From NCBI RefSeq assembly GCF_014897585.1, contig NZ_JABUXW010000001.1, positions 186,001 to 250,000 on the forward strand: 64,000 nt of DNA. The letters are read 5' to 3'. The stretch's first letter is position 1; each line of letters starts with the position of its first letter. This document shows positions 9,069-18,023 of the stretch, one piece after another. Under the pieces are notes generated by a model. That model made no database searches and had not been told where the DNA came from. It worked only from the letters and a program-made list of their open reading frames with translations. Source of the DNA: Brachybacterium tyrofermentans. Its GTDB lineage: Bacteria > Actinomycetota > Actinomycetes > Actinomycetales > Dermabacteraceae. Both the position numbers and the translations under genes were made by a program.

Positions 9069-10160
9069 TCAGATCAGCACGGGGTCCGGGATCGGCTCGT
9101 CGGCCGCGCGACCGACGGGCTCGAGCAGGCGCAGGCCCTCGCGTCGGCTGACCACCACGACGATCACGGCAGTGATGACCAGCAGGGCGACTGCCGCGGC
9201 GATGCCCCCGGCCAGGGCGGCGCCGGCGTGGGCCGGTCCGGCCTCGGTGCTCGCGAGCGCTGCGGCGGAGGTGCCGGGAGCGGCGACGGCCGCACCGAGC
9301 GCCGCCACCCCGGCTCCGGCGTCGCTCCCGGCGGTGAACGCGGAGACGACGAGCGCGATGCCCGTGGTGGTGGCGGTGAGCAGGATCGGGAGCTCGAGCC
9401 CGCCTGTCTTCCACGCGAGCACCGCGGCGGCGAGCGCGACCGCGAGGGCGGGGATCATCACCGCGGCGGTGGCCTCCCGGCCGATGCATGCGATCGCGGC
9501 GACGACGAGGACCCCGATCGCGGGGCTGCGCAGCCACGTGCCGACGGCCTGGAGCACGAGCCCCCGCAGCGCCAGCTCGAGGCCGAGGGCCTGCAGCGGG
9601 ACCAGGACCAGCACGAGCAGCACCACCAGGAGCAGCTGGAGGACCGACGCTCCCCCGCCGGCCGCAGAAGATCCGGCCCCGGCCGACGCACCGTCGGCCC
9701 CCGCTCCCGCCAGGCCCCCGGCGAGCGCCGCGGCCGCGACCACCACGAGGGCGGCGAGCACGGCGAGCAGGCCGGTCGAGCGCAGGAGTTCTCGCCGCAG
9801 CCGCGCAGCGACGGACCAGGTCGGGCCGAGCGGACGCCAGCCGCCGATCCTCACGCCGACCACTCCGGCGGGCCACCACAGGGCTCCCATCGCCAGGGCG
9901 ATGCCGACGTCCAGAGGGCTGGTGGGGTCGCCGCTGGTCACCCCGATCGCGACGTTCACGCCGGGGGCGAGGGCGAGCACGAGGATCGTGAGCACCAGCA
10001 GCACGGACGCCAGGACGACGTACGCGATGACGGCGGCGACGACGGTCAGCAGCGGCCGGCCCCACGCGGACCACGCCGGGCGCAGCGTCGCCAGCCGGTG
10101 ATAGGGCGTGGGCCGCGCATCGAGGTCGGGCGTGCCGCCGACCGGAGCGACGGCGCTCAT
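9069..10160 (-). CDS. CPBP-family membrane protein with degenerate protease site
   Basis: A 363-residue multi-spanning protein that aligns without gaps, from about residue 187 to 266, with the intact CPBP protease encoded at 12511-13581 (PLQ, GTWLR and LAWKTGGLE blocks coincide). The protease motif residues are mostly lost: the paired Glu motif reads LELALR (first Glu replaced by Leu, second Glu and Arg kept), the FxxxH histidine is Arg228, and HxxxN has become TxxxT. It is therefore probably not a functional CAAX-type protease. It has about eight hydrophobic segments and Ala/Gly-rich loops. Its ATG overlaps the stop of the amidotransferase gene by 4 nt, implying coupled translation. Confidence 0.75.
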   Translation of the reverse strand: MSAVAPVGGTPDLDARPTPYHRLATLRPAWSAWGRPLLTVVAAVIAYVVLASVLLVLTILVLALAPGVNVAIGVTSGDPTSPLDVGIALAMGALWWPAGVVGVRIGGWRPLGPTWSVAARLRRELLRSTGLLAVLAALVVVAAAALAGGLAGAGADGASAGAGSSAAGGGASVLQLLLVVLLVLVLVPLQALGLELALRGLVLQAVGTWLRSPAIGVLVVAAIACIGREATAAVMIPALAVALAAAVLAWKTGGLELPILLTATTTGIALVVSAFTAGSDAGAGVAALGAAVAAPGTSAAALASTEAGPAHAGAALAGGIAAAVALLVITAVIVVVVSRREGLRLLEPVGRAADEPIPDPVLI

Positions 10161-11119
10161 GCGGCGTGCTCCGCGGTGTCGTCGCGGTCAGCGGAGACGG
10201 CACCCGTCTCCGTGATCTGCCGGCGCCGGTCCTGCTGGGCGCGGACCTGCGCCGCATGCGCCTGGGAGGCCGCGGCCGACAGGCCGAGATCCTCGATGCT
10301 GAGCGCCTGGGCGAGCGGGCCGAAGGGATGCTCGCTGGTCAATGAGCCGTCAGCGGTGAGGTGCACGAGCTCGCCGGAGTCCAGGAGGCGCCAGGCGGGG
10401 TCGTCGTCCAGGGGCTCGCTCGCGATGACGACAGAGCTCGCGCCGCGCGGGTCCTCGCTGCGGGCGCGAACGGCGAGCGAGTCCGAGGACTGCTCGAAGC
10501 CGTCGCGCGGAGAATCCACGGCGGCGGGGCGCTCGAGGATCCACAGCTCATTGGTCGCCGGCAGACGCACCGCGATGAGCTCCTCCCCCTTCATGACCAG
10601 GACGTTCACGGAGTACACGGGGACATGGGCGGCGATCCAGCTCAGCGCGGCGGCCACCCCGTCGCGCAGATCGCCGCCGTGGGCGGCCACCTCGCCGGTG
10701 ATCAGCGCGGCCATCCACTCGCTGTCGGTGGAGCCCAGGACGTGGTGGGCGGCGCCGAGCTCCGCGACCCGCTGCCGCATCTCCTCGGTGACCTCCAGGA
10801 CCCCGTTGTGGGCGCTGATGATGCCGTCCTGCAGGAACGGATGGGTGTTCTCGTCGCAGTGCCCGGAGCCGGAGGAGAGTCGCAGGTGGGCGAGCATCGA
10901 ACGGGAGCGGAGCGTGGTCGCGAAGTCGGTGAACGCCTCGGACTCGTACGCGGCGACGGGGCGCTTGCGGATCTGCGGTCGCCCGTCCCTATCGACCCAC
11001 CCCAGCCCGGTGCCGTCGGCGTTGAACCGCGACTGGTTCAGCAGGGAGTAGGGCGCATCGAGCAGCCAGAGATCGGCGGTGACGGGGTGGTCGGAATGAA
11101 GAGCGAAGAGTCGGCACAT
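10157..11119 (-). CDS. Class II glutamine amidotransferase (YafJ/EgtC-like)
   Basis: A 320-residue Ntn-type amidotransferase. Starting at the ATG at 11119 places Cys2 (MCRLFALHS) as the catalytic N-terminal nucleophile after Met removal, which decides the start. Other family signatures are NADGTGLGW (about 33-41), AHLR (77-80), NTHPF (91-95) and ISAHNGVL (about 101-108). The closest known groups are YafJ-type proteins and EgtC of ergothioneine synthesis, but no other egt gene is present, so the substrate is unknown. The C-terminal 40 residues are an Ala/Gln/Arg-rich tail. It is co-transcribed with the degenerate CPBP protein. Confidence 0.85.
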   Translation of the reverse strand: MCRLFALHSDHPVTADLWLLDAPYSLLNQSRFNADGTGLGWVDRDGRPQIRKRPVAAYESEAFTDFATTLRSRSMLAHLRLSSGSGHCDENTHPFLQDGIISAHNGVLEVTEEMRQRVAELGAAHHVLGSTDSEWMAALITGEVAAHGGDLRDGVAAALSWIAAHVPVYSVNVLVMKGEELIAVRLPATNELWILERPAAVDSPRDGFEQSSDSLAVRARSEDPRGASSVVIASEPLDDDPAWRLLDSGELVHLTADGSLTSEHPFGPLAQALSIEDLGLSAAASQAHAAQVRAQQDRRRQITETGAVSADRDDTAEHAA

Positions 11120-11335
11120 GGCCTGTCCACTGTAGAACTCCCTGGCTGGGGACGCAGTGAGGGCGACCACGAGAACGGCGTGCCACCCGCCTCGTCCGCC
11201 TCGCGGAGGTTCCCGCACTCACCTCTTCCCCGGTCAGGAGCATTCGTCCGTCCGAGCCATTCCGTCCGTCGGCCCCCGGTGGCACGATGACCCGCACGAG
11301 GGATCGCACCGCGGTCCCGACCCTGAGGAGGAACC

Positions 11336-11758
11336 ATGCCCCGTTCCACGCCCTACATCACGTTCCCCGGCAACGCCGCCGAGGCCATGGCGTATTACAA
11401 GGAGGTCTTCGGCGGCACCCTCGACGTCATGACCTACGGCGACAACCCCATGGAGGGCATGCCCTTCACTCCTCCGCCGGAATCCGTCGCCCACGCCCAG
11501 CTGGAGGGCGGCCTGCTCACCCTTGCCGGGGGTGACGACATCGAGGAGGACCCGCAGCCGCTGGACGGCTCGGCCTACTCCCTGATGGTGATGCCAGAGT
11601 CGGTGGCGGGCGCCGAGGCCCTCATCTCTACGCTCACCTCGACCGGGGCGAGCGTCGAGATGCCGTTCGAGCTGGCTCCCTGGGGTGATCACTACGGGCA
11701 GGTCAAGGACCGCTTCGGCGTGCTCTGGCAGATCGACGTGCCCGGTACGCAGGGCTGA
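11336..11758 (+). CDS. VOC superfamily protein, PhnB-like
   Basis: A 140-residue glyoxalase/bleomycin-resistance-fold protein of the PhnB-like type. It shows two beta-alpha-beta-beta-beta modules: PYITFPGNAAEAMAYYKEVFGG, then the C-terminal module with ELAPWGDHYGQVKDRFGVLWQI, the classic PhnB ending. Members are often uncharacterised metal-dependent enzymes or binding proteins. A GAGGAGGAA Shine-Dalgarno lies just before the ATG. It is not obviously in an operon with its neighbours. Confidence 0.87.
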   Translation: MPRSTPYITFPGNAAEAMAYYKEVFGGTLDVMTYGDNPMEGMPFTPPPESVAHAQLEGGLLTLAGGDDIEEDPQPLDGSAYSLMVMPESVAGAEALISTLTSTGASVEMPFELAPWGDHYGQVKDRFGVLWQIDVPGTQG

Positions 11759-11860
11759 CGTTCTCGCAGCGCCTCCGGCTGGCAGGCGGCGGCGCGGACG
11801 GCGGGCGCGAAACCGGTCACGTCCGGGAAGACCTCGCCGACCCTCCGCGTTGCCTCCGCC

Positions 11861-12610
11861 ATGAGCTCTTCTCTCCATCGCACCCTCGGGATCCTCGGGG
11901 CCGGCAAGGTCGGCACTGTGCTGGCCCGCCTCTCCGTCGCCGCCGGGCACGACGTGCTGATCTCGGGCTCCGGTGATCCCGAGAAGATCGAGCTGATCAC
12001 CCAGATCCTCGCCCCCGGGGCGCAGGCGGTGACCAGCCGGGAGGCCGCCGAGCGGGCCGACCTGGTGATCCTCGCGCTGCCGCTGGGCAAGCACGCTTCG
12101 ATCCCGGCCGACGCTCTGGCCGGCAAGATCGTCGTCGATGCCATGAACTACTGGTGGGAGACCGACGGGCACCTCGAGCAGTTCTCCCACGCAGGGGCGT
12201 CGACCAGCGAGTTCGTGCAGCAGCAGCTGCCTGGCGTCACCGTCGTGAAGGCCTTCAACCACATGGGGTACCACGACCTCGAGGACCTCGCCCGCCGCGT
12301 CGCCCATAAAGATCCGAGTCCGCGCGCCGCCATCGCGATCGCCGGACCCGCCCCGGCGGCGGGCGTCGTCGCCGAGCTGGTCGACGAACTGGGCTTCGAC
12401 CCGGTGGTGATCGGCTCCCTCGCCGAGGGGGTGCGTCTGCAGCCTTTCGCGGAGGCCTTCGGTGCGGGCGTCGATGCTGACGCGCTGCGGGAGATCGTGG
12501 ACCGCTTCCCTCAGACCGACAGGGGACGCGAGGTGCTCGCGGCGCTCGGCGAGGGCGCCTCCACAGGCGCCGACGGGCCGTCCGACAAGCTGACCGATGA
12601 GAGGGTCTGA
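11861..12610 (+). CDS. NAD(P)-binding F420-reductase-like Rossmann protein
   Basis: A 249-residue oxidoreductase-like protein. The N-terminal Rossmann motif is [15 protein letters not shown] and the later signature [15 protein letters not shown] is typical of NADPH-dependent F420 reductase-like proteins (pfam F420_oxidored). It is homologous to the C-terminal third of the FAD fusion protein at 26613-29189 (VVKALNHIGYHEVED there). No F420 biosynthesis gene is in the window, so the cofactor partner is unknown. Its last 100 bp overlap antisense with the 3' end of the CPBP gene on the other strand. Confidence 0.8.
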   Translation: MSSSLHRTLGILGAGKVGTVLARLSVAAGHDVLISGSGDPEKIELITQILAPGAQAVTSREAAERADLVILALPLGKHASIPADALAGKIVVDAMNYWWETDGHLEQFSHAGASTSEFVQQQLPGVTVVKAFNHMGYHDLEDLARRVAHKDPSPRAAIAIAGPAPAAGVVAELVDELGFDPVVIGSLAEGVRLQPFAEAFGAGVDADALREIVDRFPQTDRGREVLAALGEGASTGADGPSDKLTDERV

Positions 12611-13581
12611 ACCCGGCCGCGCTGCGGCTCCCACAGCCCCAGGCCCGCTCGCCTGGAGTACCACCACCAGATCCCGGCACTCAGCCCGAGCATCGGCACC
12701 AGCGCGAGGGCGAGGCCCAGGAAGCCCACCTCGCCCTGTTCGGTGAATCCGGGGATCAGCGGGGAGATCGCGAACAGGGTCCAGTTGTTGGCGGTGTGCA
12801 GCAGGATCGGGATCTCGAGGCCGCCTGTCTTCCAGGCCAGCAGGCCCATCACGATCGCGAAGAGGGCGATGTCGATCTGGCCCACCCAGTTGTAGCCGTG
12901 GCCCAGCACGAACAGCGGCACGGGCACGAGGATCCCGATCAGCGGCCAGCGCAGCCAGGTGCCGAAGACCTGCATCGGCAGCGCCCGGAAGGCGAACTCC
13001 TCACCCGCGCACTGCAGCGGGGCGAGCACGAGCACGACCAGCCAGGCCAGGATCACGCCCGGTCCGAACTCGGGCACCACGATCGCCTCGCGCTCCAGGA
13101 CCAGGTTCAGCACCGTGTTGATCAGCAGATAGACGGGAACCACGATGAGCGCCGCGCGTCCCATCAGCGCCCAGCGGAAACGCCCCAGCACAGAGAGCGC
13201 GATCCCGGCACGGCCGTAGCCCGCCAGCGATCCCACCAGCACCGCGGGGACCAGCAGCGCGAGCATGCCCAGGCCCAGGAACTGATCGACGGGATTCAAC
13301 GGGTCCATCAGGGAGGGACTGGTGGCGGCCGCCGGCCAGATCTCGCCGAGGATCATCAACGGTGTCATGACCTGCAGGTTCATGACGATCCACACGAATC
13401 CCGCCACGGCGACCGCGACCAGCGGGCGCCACCAGTAGCCGCGATGCGGGATCGCTCGGGCGGCGCGATGGTAGGGCTCTGTCGGCGACGGGGACACGGG
13501 CAGGGACGGGGATGACAGAGCCGTCGTCGGCGCCGACTCGGCATGGAGCGGAGGCTGGGGAAGGGGGTGGTGCGAGGTCAT
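12511..13581 (-). CDS. CPBP-family intramembrane metalloprotease
   Basis: A 356-residue membrane protease of the CAAX/Rce1-like CPBP family. All motifs are intact: EExxxR at Glu194-Glu195-Arg199 (GEEFAFR), FxxxH at Phe224-His228, and HxxxN at His262-Asn266. Eight or so transmembrane helices run from about residue 50 to 320; both ends are low-complexity and cytoplasmic-looking. In actinobacteria such proteins may process membrane proteins or peptides; the target is unknown. The C-terminal 33 codons overlap antisense with the convergent Rossmann-protein gene. A degenerate paralog is at 9069-10160. Confidence 0.88.
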   Translation of the reverse strand: MTSHHPLPQPPLHAESAPTTALSSPSLPVSPSPTEPYHRAARAIPHRGYWWRPLVAVAVAGFVWIVMNLQVMTPLMILGEIWPAAATSPSLMDPLNPVDQFLGLGMLALLVPAVLVGSLAGYGRAGIALSVLGRFRWALMGRAALIVVPVYLLINTVLNLVLEREAIVVPEFGPGVILAWLVVLVLAPLQCAGEEFAFRALPMQVFGTWLRWPLIGILVPVPLFVLGHGYNWVGQIDIALFAIVMGLLAWKTGGLEIPILLHTANNWTLFAISPLIPGFTEQGEVGFLGLALALVPMLGLSAGIWWWYSRRAGLGLWEPQRGRVQTLSSVSLSDGPSAPVEAPSPSAASTSRPLSV

Positions 13582-13744
13582 GACCCGATCCTCTCGTCCC
13601 TCCGGGCTGCGGGCATCCGCCGTCCGTCCCCGTCCACGCTCCGCAGGTCCCCCATTCGGACCTGTCGTTCGGCTGATGGAACGGCGCTGATCATCAGCCG
13701 CGTGGCCGATCCGTCGGCCGCAGATCGATCTCTACGCTGGTGCC

Positions 13745-15028
13745 ATGACCGTCACCGCGCCCCCTGCTCCCGCCGCGCCGTCCGTGCGCAGCGTGCGCCA
13801 GTGGGCGATCGCGATCGCGCAGTCCCTGGCGTGCACGGCGCTGGGCTTCCTGTTCTTCCTCATCAACTTCGGCATGCTGCTCGAGGAATTCTCCGACAAC
13901 CCTCCCGAGGGTCTGCTGGCGATGTACGGCGTCGACGCTCTGGTGGGCGTGGCGGCGACGCTCGCGATCGGTCCCTTGCGCTTCGTGCCTCCCGGCCCGT
14001 GGCACAGCGTGGTGCACCTGCTGGTGGCCGCCGCTGCCGGGATCAGCGGCTGGGCGTGGGTGGCCGCGGCGATCGGGCTGTACCGCCTGGGGGTCCGGCG
14101 CCGTCTGCTGCTCGACGGCGTGGCGGTGCTGCTGGTCGCCGGGATGTCGCTGACCGCGATGGTCCTCGACGCCCGGACCCGCGGGATCGAGCCGGGAATG
14201 CTCGAGCTCACCACCATGGGCATCATCGTGGTCCTCGTCCTGATCCCGCTGCTGATGGGTCACGTGGTCGGCACCCGCGCCGAGCTCCTGACCTCCCTGC
14301 GCGAGCACGCCGCCTCCGCGGACAGGGAGCGGGAGGCCGCGCAGCACGCACGCGAGGCCGCCGAGCGCGAGGCCGCCGCACTGGTGCGCGAGCGCGATGC
14401 GGACGACGCGCGGGTGCGCGCCGAGGAGCGCTCCGCCCTGGCCCGCGACATGCACGACAGCATCTCCCACCACCTGGCCACGATCGCGATGCACGCCGGG
14501 GCCATGTCCTACCGCGACGACCTCCCCGTCGCCGAGCTGCGCCGCAGCGCCGGCACGGTGCGCGACGCCGCCCAGCAGGCCAACCGCGAGCTGCGCACCG
14601 TGCTGATGACCCTGCGCACCAGCGGCGGCGACACTCCGCTCGCCACCGTCCCCACTCTCACCGACATCGTGGAGCGGTGCCGCGAGGAGGGCCAGGACGT
14701 GGAGCTGACCTGGGACGGGCTCACTCCGGAGGACCTCGAGGGGGCCGATCGCAGCACGGTGGTGACGCTCGCCCGGATCCTCGCCGAGATCACGACGAAC
14801 GCCGCCAAGCACGCCCCGGGCGCTCCGCTGCGGGTCATGCTCTCGCGCACCGGCGACTCCGTGCAGCTGAACTCCCGCAACCCGTTGCCGGAGAACGCCT
14901 CCCGCGCGCCGACCTCCACCGGCCACGGGCTGCTCGGCGTCCAGGAACGGGCCCGTCTGCTGGGCGGCGACGCGGAGCACCACGTGCGGGAGGACTCCTT
15001 CGAGGTGGAAGCATGGACGCCATGGTGA
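13745..15028 (+). CDS. Sensor histidine kinase (NarL-partner type)
   Basis: A 427-residue two-component sensor. About five transmembrane helices (residues 20-175) precede a coiled-coil rich in Arg/Glu/Ala (180-225). The HisKA_3 dimerisation domain carries the phospho-acceptor His237 in RDMHDSISHH. The C-terminal HATPase domain has the N box (ITTNAAKHAPG) and the G box (GHGLLGVQERARLLGG). No extracellular sensor domain is visible, so it probably senses within the membrane. The stop codon lies within the response regulator gene, a translationally coupled pair. Confidence 0.92.
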   Translation: MTVTAPPAPAAPSVRSVRQWAIAIAQSLACTALGFLFFLINFGMLLEEFSDNPPEGLLAMYGVDALVGVAATLAIGPLRFVPPGPWHSVVHLLVAAAAGISGWAWVAAAIGLYRLGVRRRLLLDGVAVLLVAGMSLTAMVLDARTRGIEPGMLELTTMGIIVVLVLIPLLMGHVVGTRAELLTSLREHAASADREREAAQHAREAAEREAAALVRERDADDARVRAEERSALARDMHDSISHHLATIAMHAGAMSYRDDLPVAELRRSAGTVRDAAQQANRELRTVLMTLRTSGGDTPLATVPTLTDIVERCREEGQDVELTWDGLTPEDLEGADRSTVVTLARILAEITTNAAKHAPGAPLRVMLSRTGDSVQLNSRNPLPENASRAPTSTGHGLLGVQERARLLGGDAEHHVREDSFEVEAWTPW

Positions 15029-15789
15029 ACGAGACGGAATCAGAGACCACAGGGATGGGCTCGGTACGGGTGCTGCTGGTGGACGACGAGGCGCTGATGC
15101 GTGCCGGTCTGCGGCTGATGATCCACGGCACACACGGCATCGACGTGATCGGCGAGGCGGCCGACGGGAACACGGCGCTGGAGCAGATCGATGCCCTGGA
15201 CCCGGACGTGGTGCTGATGGATATCCGCATGCCCCGCATGACGGGTCTCGAGGCCCTGCGCACCTTGCGCGCCCAGGGCAGCGCGACGCGCGTCGTCATG
15301 CTCACCGCGTTCGACACCGACGAGTTCCTGCTGGAGGCGCTGCGTGCCGGCGCGGTCTCGTTCCTGCTCAAGGACTCCCCGCCCGACGAGGTCGTGCAAG
15401 CGGTGCTCGATGCGGCCGGGGACCGCCCGCGCTTCTCACCCGATGTGCTCACCCGCCTGGTGCGACTCGCGTCCGACGTCCCGGTCGACACCGAGAGTGC
15501 CGACGCCGCCGGGGCATCCGGAGCAGCCGGAGCTGTGGGTACTGGCGGCGCTGGCGGTTCTGGCGCCGGTGGGGCGACCAGCGCTGCCGCGGCGGCCCCC
15601 TCCGGGATCACGGACCGCGAGTGGGAGGTGGGTCGGCTCGTCGCGCAGGGACTCGCGAACCCGGAGGTCGGCGAGGCGCTGTTCATGTCCGTCGCGACGG
15701 TGAAGACCCACCTGGGCAGGCTTTATCACAAGCTGCAGGTCACGAACCGGGTGCAGCTCGCGATCCGGGTGCTCGAGCTGGGCGGCTGA
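15013..15789 (+). CDS. NarL/FixJ-family response regulator
   Basis: A 258-residue response regulator. The receiver domain (about 17-135) has the acidic pair VDDE, phospho-acceptor Asp70 (VLMDIRMP), the conserved Thr in MLTAFD and Lys in LLKD. The LuxR-type helix-turn-helix (about 196-255) has TDREWEVGRLVAQGLANPEVGEALFMS. Between them is a long Gly/Ala-rich linker (about 155-195). I placed the start at the ATG at 15013; the ATG at 15022, overlapping the kinase stop as ATGGTGA, is an equally good alternative. It should be phosphorylated by the kinase encoded just upstream. Confidence 0.92.
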   Translation: MDAMVNETESETTGMGSVRVLLVDDEALMRAGLRLMIHGTHGIDVIGEAADGNTALEQIDALDPDVVLMDIRMPRMTGLEALRTLRAQGSATRVVMLTAFDTDEFLLEALRAGAVSFLLKDSPPDEVVQAVLDAAGDRPRFSPDVLTRLVRLASDVPVDTESADAAGASGAAGAVGTGGAGGSGAGGATSAAAAAPSGITDREWEVGRLVAQGLANPEVGEALFMSVATVKTHLGRLYHKLQVTNRVQLAIRVLELGG

Positions 15790-15899
15790 GGCTGGGCGGC
15801 TGAGCCTGGCCGAGTACGCCTGGCCGAGTGACCTCGAGGGCCAGATCGTCGAGGTGGCTGCCTGACGGACTGGACGTGCGGCTCGTCAGGACCGAGGCG

Positions 15900-16334
15900 T
15901 CACTTCTTGAGGGACCGCCGCACTGCTTTCACGACGGGCGTGAGCACGATAACCACGATGAACAGTCCAAAGACCAGGCCCATCGGGGTGAACGGCAGGG
16001 AGTCGAGCAGGCCTCCGCCGGAGTCATCCGTGGAGCCGGCGAAATCCGCACCGATCTCGGCACGCTGGCGGGAGATGAACAGCCAGGTACCGCCTATGAA
16101 GGCCACGACCACGAGGAAGAACACGGCCTTCCCGATGCTGCGCACGAGGTTGGCCCGATCACCCGTGGCCGTCTCGTGCTCGGACACGGTGGCGTCGAAG
16201 TCCGCGTTCCACTGCGTGTCCCCGTCACGGTCCTCGCGGAACGGCAGCGCGGAGTGCGAGCCCTGGTCGTGCCGTGCCGGGTCCTGGTCGAAGGGGCCCT
16301 GGGGCATCCCGTCCGGTCCGGTGCTGTTCGCCAT
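15900..16334 (-). CDS. Hypothetical membrane protein
   Basis: A 144-residue protein of unknown function, starting at the ATG at 16334 (MANSTGPDG). The first 70 residues are hydrophilic and Asp/Gln/His-rich. Two transmembrane segments follow: AVFFLVVVAFIGGTWLF (about 75-91) and MGLVFGLFIVVIVLTPVV (about 118-135). The end is a short basic tail (RRSLKK). The two-helix, acidic-cytoplasmic-domain layout is similar to the protein at 21033-21524, but sequence similarity is low. No domain is recognised. Confidence 0.65.
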   Translation of the reverse strand: MANSTGPDGMPQGPFDQDPARHDQGSHSALPFREDRDGDTQWNADFDATVSEHETATGDRANLVRSIGKAVFFLVVVAFIGGTWLFISRQRAEIGADFAGSTDDSGGGLLDSLPFTPMGLVFGLFIVVIVLTPVVKAVRRSLKK

Positions 16335-16502
16335 CGCGGTCGCTCCTGTGTCGCGGCGCCGTAGCGCTCCCCCTGCGACGGCCACCCCCGCGGCCGCGCT
16401 CTGCTGCGTCAGAGGATACGGCACCCCTCGTGGCTCGGCGTCACGCGCCTGGACATGGCCTTGCCGCGTCGGGCCCTGGTGGTGCAGGTCGGGCCGGACA
16501 TC

Positions 16503-16679
16503 TCAGAAGAAGGTGAGCACGGCGGCGGTCGCGACCACGAGACAAGCACCTCCGAGGGCGAAGATCCAGCGGGGGATGTCCTTGTTCCTGGCTGTCACGC
16601 AGGAGAGGTGGATGGAGATCACCGTGGCCAGGAACAGGATGCCCGCGAGGGCCGCGAGCAGAAGCGCGAGGGTGCTCAT
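16503..16679 (-). CDS. 58-residue two-helix membrane protein (paralog of 17597-17773)
   Basis: A tiny protein with two transmembrane segments (LALLLAALAGILFLATVISI and WIFALGGACLVVATAAVLTF) joined by a basic loop CVTARNKDIPRW. It is exactly as long as the protein at 17597-17773 and shares VIS, VTAR, IPRW and AAVL at the same positions. A GGAGGG Shine-Dalgarno 6 bases before the ATG at 16679 supports translation. The paralog shows that the frame is under selection. Function is unknown; a small membrane-regulator role is only a guess. Confidence 0.7.
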   Translation of the reverse strand: MSTLALLLAALAGILFLATVISIHLSCVTARNKDIPRWIFALGGACLVVATAAVLTFF

Positions 16680-16881
16680 CGGGTCCCTCCGACAACGGAG
16701 GGTCGTGACGGCTCCATCTGTGCTCCTTCTCGGGTTCCTGGCGTCTGCGCTGGGGCGGCAATCGATCCGTCGGCGATCCAGGTGGCGGCGTGAGCGGCCA
16801 GGGCGTCGACCGGACTGACTCTGACGGCGAAGCCAGCAGAATACCCGCTGCCGAGGCCCTGAAGTCGGCCGACGGAGCACG

Positions 16882-17496
16882 GTGATCACCATGCCCCGGC
16901 ATCATGGTCACCATGCGCCGCTCCGACCTCGACCTCCCCTCCCCTCCCCTGCCGTGCTCGTGCTGATCGCCGGTCCGATCGCCGCCGGGAAGAGTGCCGT
17001 GTCCCGGCGCCTGGCCGAGGACCTTCGCCGCGAGGGCCGACAGATCGCGCTGGTCGAGCTCGATGCCCTCGCTGACATGGCACGGCCGACGTTGCCCGAC
17101 TGGGCGGATGCGCACCGGATCTTCGCCCTCGTCACCGGGCAGTGGCTGCGGGCGGGCCTGGACACGGTGATCGCCGAATCTGTCAGCAGTCGCCAGGAGC
17201 TGGATCAGGTGCTCCTGGACGTTCCCGCGGGAACGCCTGTGCTGACCGTCGTCGTCGAGTGCCCCGCGGACATCGCGCTCGAACGGGCGCTGGCGGACCC
17301 CACCCGCGGCATCTCCCGGGACCCCGAGTTCCTGCGCGAGGCCCACGCGCGATGGGCTCGCGAGAGCGAGATGATCAGCGCCGATGTCGAGCTGGAGACC
17401 GGGGCGACGAGCCTCGAGGAGAGCGTGTCGCGAATCCATGCAGCCCTCTCGGAGATCCTGGCGGAGGCCTCGACCCGGCCCCGCGCCGAGGGCTGA
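16882..17496 (+). CDS. P-loop nucleotide kinase-like ATPase
   Basis: A 204-residue protein with a Walker A motif GPIAAGKSAVSRRLAEDL (about residues 31-48), followed by VELDALADMARPTLPDW. The rest has the layout of small AAA_33/zeta-toxin/shikimate-kinase-like kinases: VIAESVSS as a Walker-B-like strand, then a helical lid with Arg-rich segments. Substrate is unknown. The start is uncertain: the GTG at 16882 or the ATG at 16891 both give a His-rich, poorly conserved N terminus before the P-loop. It is flanked on the other strand by the two 58-residue membrane protein paralogs. Confidence 0.75.
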   Translation: MITMPRHHGHHAPLRPRPPLPSPAVLVLIAGPIAAGKSAVSRRLAEDLRREGRQIALVELDALADMARPTLPDWADAHRIFALVTGQWLRAGLDTVIAESVSSRQELDQVLLDVPAGTPVLTVVVECPADIALERALADPTRGISRDPEFLREAHARWARESEMISADVELETGATSLEESVSRIHAALSEILAEASTRPRAEG

Positions 17497-17596
17497 GCCA
17501 CCGAGCTGCACTCCTGCTGGACAGCAGTGCCGCCGACCTGCTGGCTTGCTGACGTGCTGCGCCGGAGCGCCAGAGAGCCGGAGCGACAACCTGCGG

Positions 17597-17773
17597 TCAG
17601 AAGGTGGACAGCACCGCGGCGATCGAGACGCCGAGGGCGACGCACCCCAGGACGACCACCCAGCGTGGGATCGCCCCGGGCCGAGCGGTCACGTTCGTGA
17701 GGTACACGGAGATGACCGCCGCGAACCACAGCAGGCCCGCGGCGATGGTCAGGGCGAGGGTGAGGCCGCTCAC
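17597..17773 (-). CDS. 58-residue two-helix membrane protein (paralog of 16503-16679)
   Basis: Two transmembrane helices (LTLALTIAAGLLWFAAVISV and WVVVLGCVALGVSIAAVLST) flank the loop NVTARPGAIPRW. Aligned with the paralog, the GTG at 17773 gives the same 58-residue length, which is why I chose it over an upstream ATG at 17914 that would add 47 unrelated residues. No strong Shine-Dalgarno is visible. Function is unknown. Confidence 0.65.
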   Translation of the reverse strand: MSGLTLALTIAAGLLWFAAVISVYLTNVTARPGAIPRWVVVLGCVALGVSIAAVLSTF

Positions 17774-18023
17774 GCGGCGGCCCCGTCCGTCGTGGGTGTG
17801 AAGGGCACCTGCTGTCCTCTCCCTCGGCACTGCGTTGGCGGCGGCGTGATCGCTTCCCGGAGCGGGCTCGGTCACTATGTCTCGTGAAGTAGCATCATAG
17901 CCGGTCAGCGGCACAAAAGCGGTTCAGAGGCAGGCTCCTTCCAAGCAGCACGCGGCGACCTCGCGACGAGGTGTCGAGGAGCTGAGGGGCGCTCGCGAAG
18001 AGCGTCCTGGAGATCTGCTCGGC

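Noticed and set aside
10157-11119. EgtC of ergothioneine biosynthesis
   Set aside because: The amidotransferase fold fits, but egtA, egtB, egtD and egtE are absent nearby and the C terminus is longer, so I do not assign the gene symbol.
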